Below, piece after piece: positions 9,370-17,222 of a DNA stretch of 64,000 nt. Numbering within the stretch: the stretch's first letter is position 1; every line of letters starts with the position of its first letter. This DNA is from Actinomyces faecalis (GTDB lineage: Bacteria > Actinomycetota > Actinomycetes > Actinomycetales > Actinomycetaceae): positions 310,001-374,000 of the forward strand of contig NZ_CP063418.1 in NCBI RefSeq assembly GCF_013184985.2. The letters run 5' to 3'. A model generated the notes under the pieces. It made no database searches, was not told the origin of the DNA, and saw only the letters and a program-made list of their open reading frames with translations. Both the position numbers and the translations under genes were made by a program.

Positions 9370-10935
9370 GTGAACGAACTGGCAAGCAACGGCACGCTCT
9401 GGGACTCGGCCCGCTACCTGCGCGAGGTGCTGCGGGCGCCCGTCTACGAGGCGGCTGAGCACACGCCGCTGCAGGTCATGGCGGGGCTGAGCGCGAGACT
9501 GGGTAACACGGTCGAGGCCAAGCGCGAGGACCTTCAGGCCGTCCACTCCTTCAAGATCCGTGGCGCCTACAACGCGATGCGCTCACTCAGCGAGGCCGAG
9601 CGCTCTCGCGGCGTCGTGACCGCCTCAGCCGGTAACCACGCGCAGGGGGTGGCGCGCTCGGCGGCTCTGCTCGGCGTGAGCGCCACGATCGTCATGCCGG
9701 TGGTGACCCCGCGGATCAAGGTCGACGCCGTGCGTGCTCTCGGTGGCCAGGTGCTGCTGTTCGGGGACAACTTCGACGCTGCCCAGGCTGAGGCCCGGAG
9801 GCTGTCCGAGTCGGAGGGCCGCACCTTCATCCCTCCCTTCGACGACCCCCGCGTCATCGCGGGACAGGGCACGATCGGGCTGGAGATGATCCAGCAGGAT
9901 GCCGAGCTGGACCGGGTCTTCGTCCCTGTGGGCGGAGGCGGACTGGTCTCGGGCGTGGCCGTGCTCGTCAAGCAGCTCATGCCCGAAGTCAAGGTCATCG
10001 GTGTTGAGCACGAGGAGTCGGCCTGCCTGAGTGCCGCCTTGGAGGCCGGCGAGCCGGTGACCCTGGACCGGGTGGGCCTGTTCGCGGAGGGCGTCGCCGT
10101 GCGTCGCGTGGGCGAGGAGACCTTCCGGATGTGCGCGGCCCTGCTCGACGACGTCGTCACTGTCTCCTCCGACGAGGTGTCCGCGGCCGTGCGCGACCTG
10201 TTCGAGGACCTGCGCGCCGTGCCCGAGCCGAGTGGCGCCGTCGCCCTGGCGGGCCTGAAGAAGTACGTGGCTGTCCATGGGATCCGTGGTGAGAGGCTGG
10301 CCTGCGTGCTCTCGGGAGCCAACCTCAACTTCCACCAGCTGCGCTACATCTGTGAGCGCAGTGAGATCGGTGAGCAGCGCGAGGCGATCCTCGGTGTCCA
10401 CATCCCGGAGGCACAGGGAGAGTTCCTTCGATTCGCCTCGGTGCTGGGTGGGCGCGCGGTCACCGAGTTCAATTACCGGGTCTCCGCGTCGGCTGCGCCG
10501 GGCGAGCCTGCGCGCATCTTCGTCGGTGTGAGGCTCACGCGTGGCCGCGAGGAGCGTGCCGAGATCGTGGCCGACGTGGAGAGGGCGGGCTACGACGTCG
10601 TCGACCTGACCGATGACGAGCTGGCGAAGGTGCACGTGCGCTCCATGATTGGGGGCCGGGCTCCGGCGGGGCTGAGTGAGCGGCTGTTCTCCTTTGAGTT
10701 CCCGGAGGCTCCGGGTGCGCTCGTGAGATTCCTTGAGGTGCTGGGCACGCGGTGGAACGTCACCCTCTTCCACTACCGTACCGACGGCGCTGACTACGGG
10801 CGGATCCTGTGTGCCTTCGAGCTCGGGCAGGGGGCGGGTGAGCTGGAGGATCTCGTCGCGCATATGGACCAGCTCGGCTACGCCTACCGCGATGAGACCG
10901 AGGATCCCTCGGCGCGCTTCTTTCTGGCGCGGTAG
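9370..10935 (+). CDS. ilvA: Threonine ammonia-lyase (threonine deaminase), biosynthetic
   Basis: Converts threonine to 2-oxobutanoate, the committed step to isoleucine. The 521-residue length is that of the biosynthetic enzyme. The PLP domain has the Schiff-base Lys in VHSFKIRGAYNAM, AGNHAQGVA and the phosphate loop GGGGLVSG. Two C-terminal regulatory ACT-like units follow, recognisable by HIPEAQGEFLRFASVL and EFPEAPGALVRFLEVL, each ending in a (F/N)HYR-like motif; these bind isoleucine or valine in relatives. The GTG start follows GGTGAGG. Clustering with ilvD supports the biosynthetic role. Confidence 0.96.
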   Translation: MNELASNGTLWDSARYLREVLRAPVYEAAEHTPLQVMAGLSARLGNTVEAKREDLQAVHSFKIRGAYNAMRSLSEAERSRGVVTASAGNHAQGVARSAALLGVSATIVMPVVTPRIKVDAVRALGGQVLLFGDNFDAAQAEARRLSESEGRTFIPPFDDPRVIAGQGTIGLEMIQQDAELDRVFVPVGGGGLVSGVAVLVKQLMPEVKVIGVEHEESACLSAALEAGEPVTLDRVGLFAEGVAVRRVGEETFRMCAALLDDVVTVSSDEVSAAVRDLFEDLRAVPEPSGAVALAGLKKYVAVHGIRGERLACVLSGANLNFHQLRYICERSEIGEQREAILGVHIPEAQGEFLRFASVLGGRAVTEFNYRVSASAAPGEPARIFVGVRLTRGREERAEIVADVERAGYDVVDLTDDELAKVHVRSMIGGRAPAGLSERLFSFEFPEAPGALVRFLEVLGTRWNVTLFHYRTDGADYGRILCAFELGQGAGELEDLVAHMDQLGYAYRDETEDPSARFFLAR

Positions 10936-11021
10936 GTGCCTGGGCTGGGTGCTGAGGCTCTGCCTGCGTCGGCCGGGCTGAGGCGCGTGGGCCTGCGCGG
11001 CCCATTGGGGAAGTTGATCAC

Positions 11022-11050
11022 TTGCGCTGAGATTCATTGACGCCTAAAGT
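11022..11050 (+). promoter_or_regulatory. Candidate sigma70-type promoter of the FMN reductase gene
   Basis: TTGCGC at 11022-11027 and TAAAGT at 11045-11050 are separated by 17 bp. The -10 overlaps an inverted repeat at 11050-11067, suggesting repression. Confidence 0.4.
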
Positions 11051-11067
11051 AGTTCACGAATCAACTA
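11050..11067. promoter_or_regulatory. Operator-like inverted repeat TAGTT-N8-AACTA
   Basis: The 5-bp arms 11050-11054 and 11063-11067 are spaced by 8 bp, about one helical turn centre-to-centre, and sit on the -10 region. The arrangement resembles MarR-family sites; the regulator is not encoded nearby. Confidence 0.4.
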
Positions 11068-11092
11068 ATTCTTTGTTCTCAAGGAGTGCTTC

Positions 11093-11650
11093 ATGGCCAA
11101 GATCGCCGTCGTCATCGGTTCTGTCCGTCCCAACCGCATTGGTGCTCAGGTGGCCGAGTGGGTTACCCAGAAGGCCTCCACCGTTGAGGGCGTGGAGGCG
11201 CAGGTCATTGACCTACGTGAGCTTGATCTGCCGATGTTTGCCGAGGAGCTGCCCACTGCCATGGCGGCCCCCAAGGAGCCCAAGGCCCAGCCCTGGCTAC
11301 AGGCGGTCAACGAGGCCGACGGCGTCATCATCGTCACCCCCGAGTACAACCACTCCCTCCCGGGTGCGCTAAAGAATGCCATCGACTTCCTCACCCCGGC
11401 CTCGCTGGCCCACAAGGGGGTTGGCATCGTCTCCTACGGCTTCACTGGTGGCGTGCGTGCTGCTGAGCAGCTGCGCCTCATCCTGGCTAACTTTGAGGCA
11501 GCTACGGTCAATGCCCAGGTTGTTCTGTCCATCCCGACTGACTTTGAGAACATGAGTGTGTTCAAGCCTGCCGCCTACCATGACGGTGAGGTTGAGAAGC
11601 AGGTGGGTGAGGTTGTGACCCGCAGCCAGGCGCTGGCTAGCCTGCGCTGA
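11093..11650 (+). CDS. NADPH-dependent FMN reductase family (chromate/quinone reductase-like)
   Basis: Flavodoxin-fold flavoprotein of 185 residues that reduces FMN, quinones or azo/chromate substrates with NAD(P)H. Family landmarks are AVVIGSVRPNRIGAQVAEWV (phosphate loop), LDLPMFAEELP, VTPEYNHSLPGALKNAIDFL and VSYGFTGGVRAAEQLR. The ATG follows AAGGAG. It stands alone between ilvA and a convergent repeat-rich intergenic region. The operator-like repeat upstream suggests that it is induced, perhaps by quinones or electrophiles, which is inference. Confidence 0.9.
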   Translation: MAKIAVVIGSVRPNRIGAQVAEWVTQKASTVEGVEAQVIDLRELDLPMFAEELPTAMAAPKEPKAQPWLQAVNEADGVIIVTPEYNHSLPGALKNAIDFLTPASLAHKGVGIVSYGFTGGVRAAEQLRLILANFEAATVNAQVVLSIPTDFENMSVFKPAAYHDGEVEKQVGEVVTRSQALASLR

Positions 11651-11664
11651 GCCCCGGCCGGGGC
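11651..11664 (+). terminator. GC palindrome immediately after the FMN reductase stop
   Basis: GCCCCGGCCGGGGC is self-complementary and starts right after the stop codon. It is a possible terminator component, followed by the longer repeat array. Confidence 0.35.
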
Positions 11665-11693
11665 ATCCGGCCACGGTGATGCGGCCCCAGATG

Positions 11694-11799
11694 GACCACG
11701 TATGCCCCGACAGACCGCAAAAAGCCCGATCGACCGCGTATGCCTTGGCTGACCACCATATTCGCGCGAATATGGTGGTCAGCCAAGGCATACGCGGTC
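11694..11799. repeat. 68-bp perfect palindrome (11732-11799) with a degenerate direct copy (11694-11718)
   Basis: Arms 11732-11765 and 11766-11799 are exact 34-bp complements with no spacer, centred on TTCGCGCGAA. Each arm contains GACCGCGTATGCC near its outer end; a degenerate direct copy, GACCACGTATGCC, begins at 11694. It lies between convergent genes and could work as a bidirectional terminator or be a cruciform-forming repeat. Confidence 0.85.
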
Positions 11800-11838
11800 C
11801 GTCAGGGTGTTGGTGGTCGGCGGGGGCGTTGGTGGTCG

Positions 11839-11870
11839 GTGCCGGGCAGGCCAGGTGCCGGGCAGGCCAG
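11839..11870. repeat. Two tandem copies of a 16-bp unit
   Basis: GTGCCGGGCAGGCCAG is repeated exactly at 11839-11854 and 11855-11870. A GTTGGTGGTCGG pair lies just upstream. The repeats abut the 3' end of the ATPase gene. Confidence 0.7.
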
Positions 11871-11892
11871 GTGGAGGCCAGGCTGGGACGGG

Positions 11893-13827
11893 TCAGACCA
11901 GCTCCAGGGACCGGTAGCGGTTGACGGCAGCAGCAACGTCCACCATGCGTGGCCGGGCGAAGAAGGCTGGCCGGTGCCCAGGAGCAGCGATGGCGTCAAG
12001 ACCCTCGTCATCCAGCAGCGCCTCCAGATCCTCCAGGCACTGGGCCAGGCAGGAACTGCCGTCAAAGCGTTGCTCCAGCAGGGCGCGCAGGGCGAAGGCG
12101 ATCGCCTCCGCCTGGCCTGGGTCGATGATGCCAGCGACGTCGGAGACGTCGATGTCCTCGCGGTCGAGCGTCAGGACGTCGGTGCCGCGCGAGCGCGTGC
12201 GCACCGGCCCACGGCGTGAGCGCTCAGGAGCCGGCAGCGGAACCCGGGCAGCAGGCTCGGCGAAGTCTGCCAGCGCCGTCGTCTCACGCGGCTGGGAGGC
12301 GACGACGCGGGCGGCGGCCTCGGTGGCGTCGCGCAGCTGGTAGGAGTCCAGCAGCAGGACTCGGTCGGCGACGTCGAGGTAGTCACCGCTGCCGCCCATG
12401 ACCAGGACCGTGGAGACGCCTCGCTGCTCGGCCAGGGCGCTGACGCGATCGACCAGCGGGGTGATGGGCTCGCGCTCGTCGGCCACGAGGGCCCGCATGC
12501 GGCGATCACGGATGAGCAGGTTTGTCGCCGAGGTGTCCTCGTCCAGCAGCAGGGCGCTGGCGCCAGCCTCAACCGCCTCAATGAGTGAGGCTGCCTGGGA
12601 GGTCGAGCCCGAGGCGTTCTTCGTGGTGAAGCTGGAGGTGTCACGCTCCCCAGGCAAGTGGGAGATAAAGGGCGTGAGGTCCACGCCGGTGACGGCCCGC
12701 CCGTCCGCGGCCCGGACCTTGACGGCGTCGGGCACGGTAGCCACGAGCTCGCGGCCGTCGCCGGGCACGTGCGGGTAGACGCCCCGCTCGATCGCTGACA
12801 GCAGGGTCGACTTTCCGTGGTAGCCCCCGCCCACGACGAGCGTGACGCCGGCGCCGACCGCGGTACCTCGCACCGTGCCCGCGTGCGGGAGCGTCACTGT
12901 CACGGCCAAGGAGTCAGGGGCGGTCAAAGGCAGGCCGCCGGAACGCATGGGTTCATCACTAACTCCGGAGCGGCGGGGGAGCAGCGAGCCGTCGGCCAGG
13001 AAGGACACCCAGCCGTTGGTCATGACCGCCTCGGTCAGGGCCCGGTGGTCCTCCAGGGCAGCCACGTGAGCCAGCAGCCGCTCGGCTCGCTGCCCGGTGA
13101 GGTCCAGCGCAGCGTCTACCTCACGGGTCAGGTCTCGGCCAAAGATACGGGAGGCCTCGTGGCCCTGGATGGAGCGGCCGCGAGCCGGCAGCGCGACCCG
13201 TGCACGGATCTCGATGGTCCATGCGCTGGCCCCGGCGGCCTGCTGCGTCGCATCGTCCTGGGTGCTCCGGCTCGGACGGTTCTCGTCGTCCTGGCTCATC
13301 GCCAGGATGACGCTGGTGCGCTGGAGGATCTCCTGGCCGGGCGCGGCGATGGACAGGCTGGTGCCCTTGAAGCCGGCGTGGAGCTCACGAGTGAGGAAGT
13401 CGGCCAGGGCCAGCCGGCGGTCAGCGGTGGCCAGGAGGTCGTGCGCGGTCAGCAGGGCGAGGCTCGGCAGGTCGGCAGGTGCCAGGACGCGGATCTGGGT
13501 CGGTGGCGCGTAGGGGTCAGGCTGGACCCGGTCGACGTACAGGGTCCACCCCTCCGGCACGGTGTAGCGACCGACGATCGCCTTGTACGCGGCGTAGGAC
13601 CGGTTGTCCAGGGCGTGGAGGTGTCCGACCAGGTCTGCCAGCACGCCGTCGCGCGGCTCGTCGTCATAACGACGGCGTGACTCCCCGGAGCGGGAGCCGC
13701 GGCGGTCACGGCCCTCGCCGCGCAGGTTGTCGCGGCTGCTGCGGCGCCCGCCAGGACCACCTCGGTACCCGCGATCACCCCGACCGCGATGCCCGCTTCC
13801 TCCAGAGGTAGGTCCGTACTCACTCAT
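11893..13827 (-). CDS. ABC-class P-loop ATPase with RG-rich N-terminus
   Basis: A stand-alone predicted ATPase of the ABC class (PF09818-like), 644 residues, with no membrane partner. The N-terminal ~50 residues are a low-complexity Arg/Gly tract (RGRGDRGYRGGPGGRRSSRD). The ATPase core has an unusual Walker A, GGGYHGKSTLL, then the Walker B-like SALLLDEDTSATNLL. Trypanosome MRB1590 of this family binds RNA, so an RNA- or nucleotide-related role is plausible here but unproven. The ATG at 13827 is preceded by CAGGAT 6 nt upstream; the ORF extends further but without support. Confidence 0.82.
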   Translation of the reverse strand: MSEYGPTSGGSGHRGRGDRGYRGGPGGRRSSRDNLRGEGRDRRGSRSGESRRRYDDEPRDGVLADLVGHLHALDNRSYAAYKAIVGRYTVPEGWTLYVDRVQPDPYAPPTQIRVLAPADLPSLALLTAHDLLATADRRLALADFLTRELHAGFKGTSLSIAAPGQEILQRTSVILAMSQDDENRPSRSTQDDATQQAAGASAWTIEIRARVALPARGRSIQGHEASRIFGRDLTREVDAALDLTGQRAERLLAHVAALEDHRALTEAVMTNGWVSFLADGSLLPRRSGVSDEPMRSGGLPLTAPDSLAVTVTLPHAGTVRGTAVGAGVTLVVGGGYHGKSTLLSAIERGVYPHVPGDGRELVATVPDAVKVRAADGRAVTGVDLTPFISHLPGERDTSSFTTKNASGSTSQAASLIEAVEAGASALLLDEDTSATNLLIRDRRMRALVADEREPITPLVDRVSALAEQRGVSTVLVMGGSGDYLDVADRVLLLDSYQLRDATEAAARVVASQPRETTALADFAEPAARVPLPAPERSRRGPVRTRSRGTDVLTLDREDIDVSDVAGIIDPGQAEAIAFALRALLEQRFDGSSCLAQCLEDLEALLDDEGLDAIAAPGHRPAFFARPRMVDVAAAVNRYRSLELV

Positions 13828-14017
13828 AGCACGATCCTGGCACAACGGCGCGCGTGGGTGCCTCACGCCAGGTCGTGCCGGGCCGTTGTGTCCGCGTGGC
13901 AGCACAACCGCGAGACATGACTGACGCCCTCAGCCAGAGCCTGTCTGAGCGCGCTGGGCGGAGCCTGGAGGAGGTGGCCCCGGTCGTCCTGCCGTGCCGG
14001 TGGAGCCCGGGCCTGGC

Positions 14018-14725
14018 TCAGGCCTCCAGGGCGTCGGGTGCGAGGATGTCCGTCTGAGCCGGCATGCTGGCGATACCGACCGGGCAGGTCACGCCGTTGG
14101 GGCCGTGGTTGCAGTAGCCGTCCGGGTTCTTCTCCAGGTAGCCCTGGTGGTACTCCTCAGCCAGGTAGAAGGGACCGCCGAAGTCGCGATAGAGCGAGAC
14201 GGCGTCGTCGATCGTGGTGACGCACTGCCCCATCCCGAGCCGGGTGAGCTCGCCCTGGAAGAGGTCGCGGATCTCGTGGGCGGCTGCGGCCTGCTGTGGG
14301 GTCGTGGTCCATACCGCGGAGCGGTACTGGGTACCGATGTCGTTGCCGTGGCGGTTGAGACGGGTGGAGTCGTGGTTCTCCCAGAAGGTGCGCAGCAGCA
14401 CCTGCGCGCCCTCGCCGACGACGGCCGGGTCGTAGGCGACGCGCACCGTCTCGGCGTGGCCGGTCTCGCCCGTGCAGACCTCGCGGTAGGTCGCGTTCGG
14501 GGTGGTGCCGCCCATGTAGCCCACCGCTGTGGCGAGGACGCCGGGCTGGCGCCACAGGAAGCGCTCCACGCCCCAGAAGCATCCGCCTGCCAGGTAGATG
14601 ACCTCTGTGCCCTCCGGCCACGGGCCGGACAGGGGCGTGCCGAGGACGACGTGCTCGCCGGGCTCGGGGAGCAGCGTCTCCTCGCGGCCAGGGATCAGGG
14701 TGTTGCGTGCGGGCTGGCTCGTCAT
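14018..14725 (-). CDS. msrA: Peptide-methionine (S)-S-oxide reductase MsrA
   Basis: Repairs oxidised methionine in proteins. The 235-residue product contains the catalytic motif GGCFWGVERFLWRQPGV, TAVGYMGG, and the GTQYRSAVWT and YHQGYLEKNPDGYCNHGP blocks typical of MsrA with extended ends, as in actinobacteria. The ATG at 14725 is supported by TAGCGT ending 7 nt upstream; an in-frame ATG at 14752 lacks a signal. It is divergent from the GNAT gene. Confidence 0.95.
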   Translation of the reverse strand: MTSQPARNTLIPGREETLLPEPGEHVVLGTPLSGPWPEGTEVIYLAGGCFWGVERFLWRQPGVLATAVGYMGGTTPNATYREVCTGETGHAETVRVAYDPAVVGEGAQVLLRTFWENHDSTRLNRHGNDIGTQYRSAVWTTTPQQAAAAHEIRDLFQGELTRLGMGQCVTTIDDAVSLYRDFGGPFYLAEEYHQGYLEKNPDGYCNHGPNGVTCPVGIASMPAQTDILAPDALEA

Positions 14726-14732
14726 GAGAGCC

Positions 14733-14738
14733 ACGCTA
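14733..14738 (-). promoter_or_regulatory. -10-like hexamer TAGCGT for msrA
   Basis: Reads TAGCGT on the minus strand and ends 7 nt before the ATG at 14725, suggesting a leaderless transcript and deciding the start. Confidence 0.5.
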
Positions 14739-14959
14739 CCGGTCGGGCGCATGGCTGGGAGTGTGAGGAAGACCAGGATCCGACGACGGCGGAGCCGGGT
14801 GGTGCGAGCGCGGCAGGCGTCGCGAGGCGCCGACGGCGTCAGTGCGGGAGGTGGACCGGACGGGACATATGTCGCGGCGTGAGGCTCTACAGTGGCGGCT
14901 TAGCCCGTGGATCATGGCAACGGGCTCGCACGGACGGGTGACGAGCGAGGAGGGCAGGT

Positions 14960-15523
14960 ATGGAGACGGGACGCGAGTCAGAGGTCCAGGTGCGGCGCTG
15001 CACGGTCCAGGACGCAGCCGTGCTGGCACAGGTCTGCGCCGAGACCTTCAGGGACACCTTTGCCGCAGACAACACGCCGGAGGACATGGAGGCCTTCCTC
15101 GCCGAGTCCTACAGCCCGCAGGTCCTTGCCGCCGAGCTTGCGGACCCGGAGAGCGCCTACTGGCTGGCCACCGTGGACGGGCAGGTGGCCGCCTACCTCA
15201 AGACCAACGTCGGCAAGGCGCAGACCGAGCCGGTGGAGGGCCGCATCCCGCAGCCGTCCCTGGAGGTGCAGCGGATCTACGTCCGCCTGCCCTACAAGCG
15301 CCGAGGGCTGGGAGCCAGGTTGATGAGGGTGGCGTTGGACGAGGCCCGAGCGCACTCAGCCGCCTCGATCTGGCTGGGAGTGTGGGAGCGCAATACTGCT
15401 GCCCTGGCCTTCTACGAGCGCATGGGGTTCACCCGCTTCGGTGAGCACGTCTTCGAGGTGGGCTCTGACGCGCAGACGGACTACCTCATGGTCTGCTCGA
15501 CGGACCGGCTCCCTGCACGGTGA
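14960..15523 (+). CDS. GNAT-family N-acetyltransferase
   Basis: 187-residue acetyl-CoA-dependent acetyltransferase. The N-terminal VQVRRCTVQDAAVLAQVCAE start and the acetyl-CoA loop in LEVQRIYVRLPYKRRGLGARLM are clear, followed by IWLGVWERNTAALAFYERMGF. The sequence resembles spermidine/spermine or RimI/PaiA-type acetyltransferases (PaiA-like), but the substrate cannot be assigned. The ATG follows a GAGGAGGG ribosome binding site. It lies upstream of greA on the same strand. Confidence 0.88.
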   Translation: METGRESEVQVRRCTVQDAAVLAQVCAETFRDTFAADNTPEDMEAFLAESYSPQVLAAELADPESAYWLATVDGQVAAYLKTNVGKAQTEPVEGRIPQPSLEVQRIYVRLPYKRRGLGARLMRVALDEARAHSAASIWLGVWERNTAALAFYERMGFTRFGEHVFEVGSDAQTDYLMVCSTDRLPAR

Positions 15524-15606
15524 GCCTGCGCGGCGACGCCGTCGTCATGCGGGACGGTGGGCTACAGTGAGGAGTTCCATCTCATCGTCGACTTCAAGGA
15601 GGGGTC

Positions 15607-16104
15607 ATGGCCCAGGACACGGAGGCCACCAGCCAGGGCACCTGGCTCACCAAGGACGCCTACGACCGGCTCACCGCTGAGCTGGCTCGGCGCCAGGAGG
15701 TGGACCGTAAGGAGATCGCCCAGCGTGTTGAGGCTGCCCGCCAGGAGGGTGACCTGCGCGAGAACGCCGGCTACCACGCCGCGCGTGAGGAGGCGGCGCT
15801 CAACGAGGCGCGAATCGTGCAGCTCACCGAGCTGCTGGAGAAGGCGGAGATCGGCGAGGTCGCCGATGACGGCACGGTCTCTGCCGGCACGATCGTCACT
15901 GCCAAGATCGGTGCCAAGGAGCAGGTGTTTGCTCTTGGCGGACAGGAGATCACCGCGGACGTGCCCGAGGGTGTCAAGGTCTTCTCGCCGGACGCCCCGC
16001 TGGGCAGGGCGCTCATGGGGCACAAGGCCGGGGAGACTGTCTCCTACCAGGCTCCGAACGGCAAGGAGATCAAGGCGGAGATCATCGACGTCAAGGTCCT
16101 GTGA
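15607..16104 (+). CDS. greA: Transcription elongation factor GreA
   Basis: Rescues backtracked RNA polymerase by stimulating transcript cleavage. The 165-residue protein has the N-terminal coiled coil (YDRLTAELARRQEVDRKEIAQRVEAARQEGDLRENAGYHAAREE) with the acidic tip residues, and the C-terminal FKBP-like domain (ALMGHKAGETVSYQAPNGKE). The ATG follows AAGGAGGGGTC. A TACAGT hexamer at 15562-15567 is a likely -10 box. It is convergent with the hemolysin III gene. Confidence 0.95.
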   Translation: MAQDTEATSQGTWLTKDAYDRLTAELARRQEVDRKEIAQRVEAARQEGDLRENAGYHAAREEAALNEARIVQLTELLEKAEIGEVADDGTVSAGTIVTAKIGAKEQVFALGGQEITADVPEGVKVFSPDAPLGRALMGHKAGETVSYQAPNGKEIKAEIIDVKVL

Positions 16105-16248
16105 GACCTGAGGCTGCTTGAGGTCGCCTCGGGCTCTCGGACTGGGCTCGTGGGGCGGAGGCGTGGGATCGCGGGTACGGTGTGGTCTCGCTCGGTGTCG
16201 ACCCGATCTCACGCCAGAGGCGCGTAGAGGCGGGGGAGCGGTGCGATC

Positions 16249-16986
16249 TCAGCCCAGCACCGCGAGGTAGCAGGCCACGCAGTGGCAGATCCAGGCGACC
16301 ACGGTGCACACGTGAAAGATCTCGTGGAAGCCGAACCAGCGAGGGAAGGGATCCGGCCTCTTGCGGGCGTAGATGACCCCGCCGATGGTGTAGGCGATGC
16401 CGCCGGCCAGCACCAGCCATACGATCGCCGGCCCGCCGGAGGCCCAGAGCTGTGGCAGGAACCAGACGGCGACCCAGCCCAGCAGGATGTAGAGGAGCGT
16501 GGCGAACCAGCGTGGCGCTGTCGGCCAGGCCAGCGAGGTGAGGATGCCGGCGGCCGCTCCTCCCCACACGATCCCGAGGACGACCAGCGCGGTACGTGGG
16601 CTGAGCAGGGCCACGGACAGGGGTGTGTAGGTGCCGGCGATGAGGAGGAAGATGTTGGCGTGGTCGAACCGTTGCAGAGCGGTGGAGACCCTGGTCGGCC
16701 AGTAACCGTTGGACAGGTGGTAGATCCCCGAGCTGCCGAACAGCAGCAACGAGCACACCAGGTAGGCGGCGCAGGCCCAGGTGCGTGCAGCGCCAGGGGC
16801 GAGGACTGTGAGCACGATGCAGGCGGCCAGCGCCAACGGGGTCGTGCAGGCGTGGATCCACCCGCGCAGACGGGGCTTGACCAGGCGTACCGCTGCGGTG
16901 GCGGCGTCCCTGACCGTGCTGACGGTGCTGATGCCACCTCTGGTCGCGGTGCTCGCTGGCTGTGGAGCGGGGGGCGTGTCGGGCAC
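16249..16986 (-). CDS. Hemolysin III/PAQR (YqfA-like) membrane protein
   Basis: Seven-helix integral membrane protein of the HlyIII/PAQR family, 245 residues. The signature GSSGIYHLSNGYWPTRVSTALQRFDHANIFLLIAGTYTP and the late GFHEIFHVCTVVAWICHCVA carry the Ser and His residues thought to bind zinc in PAQR proteins. The role is uncertain; relatives are linked to membrane-fluidity homeostasis. The GTG start follows GAGGAGG. The promoter region shared with uppS contains three copies of a CGTAGGTT half-site. Confidence 0.92.
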   Translation of the reverse strand: MPDTPPAPQPASTATRGGISTVSTVRDAATAAVRLVKPRLRGWIHACTTPLALAACIVLTVLAPGAARTWACAAYLVCSLLLFGSSGIYHLSNGYWPTRVSTALQRFDHANIFLLIAGTYTPLSVALLSPRTALVVLGIVWGGAAAGILTSLAWPTAPRWFATLLYILLGWVAVWFLPQLWASGGPAIVWLVLAGGIAYTIGGVIYARKRPDPFPRWFGFHEIFHVCTVVAWICHCVACYLAVLG

Positions 16987-17040
16987 CGTGGCCTCCTCGG
17001 AGTCTGTTGCCGCAGGACGACGGCGGGGCGGCCTCCGGCG

Positions 17041-17075
17041 AACCTACGGATACGTAGGTTACGCTCCCGTAGGTT
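17041..17075. promoter_or_regulatory. Three CGTAGGTT half-sites (inverted pair plus direct copy)
   Basis: AACCTACG (17041-17048) and CGTAGGTT (17053-17060) form an 8-4-8 inverted repeat; a third CGTAGGTT follows at 17068-17075. The cluster lies 55 bp upstream of the hemolysin III start, in the divergent region shared with uppS, and looks like a TetR-type operator. Confidence 0.6.
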
Positions 17076-17222
17076 ACTCGTTGCCGGCTGTTGGCGGTAG
17101 GTAGGCGAGCGTGTCGGCTACGGGCGGGCTCTGGCTGGCGGGTGGACGCGCTACCGTTGCGGCAGGTCCAGGCTGCTGGGCCGCCCGCCACAGCGCGGGC
17201 CGACGTGAAAGGCTGGTGGGTC

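Noticed and set aside
14861..14873. GACATATGTC palindrome between msrA and the GNAT gene
   Set aside because: A 10-bp palindrome is not significant alone, and there is no second copy or good placement.
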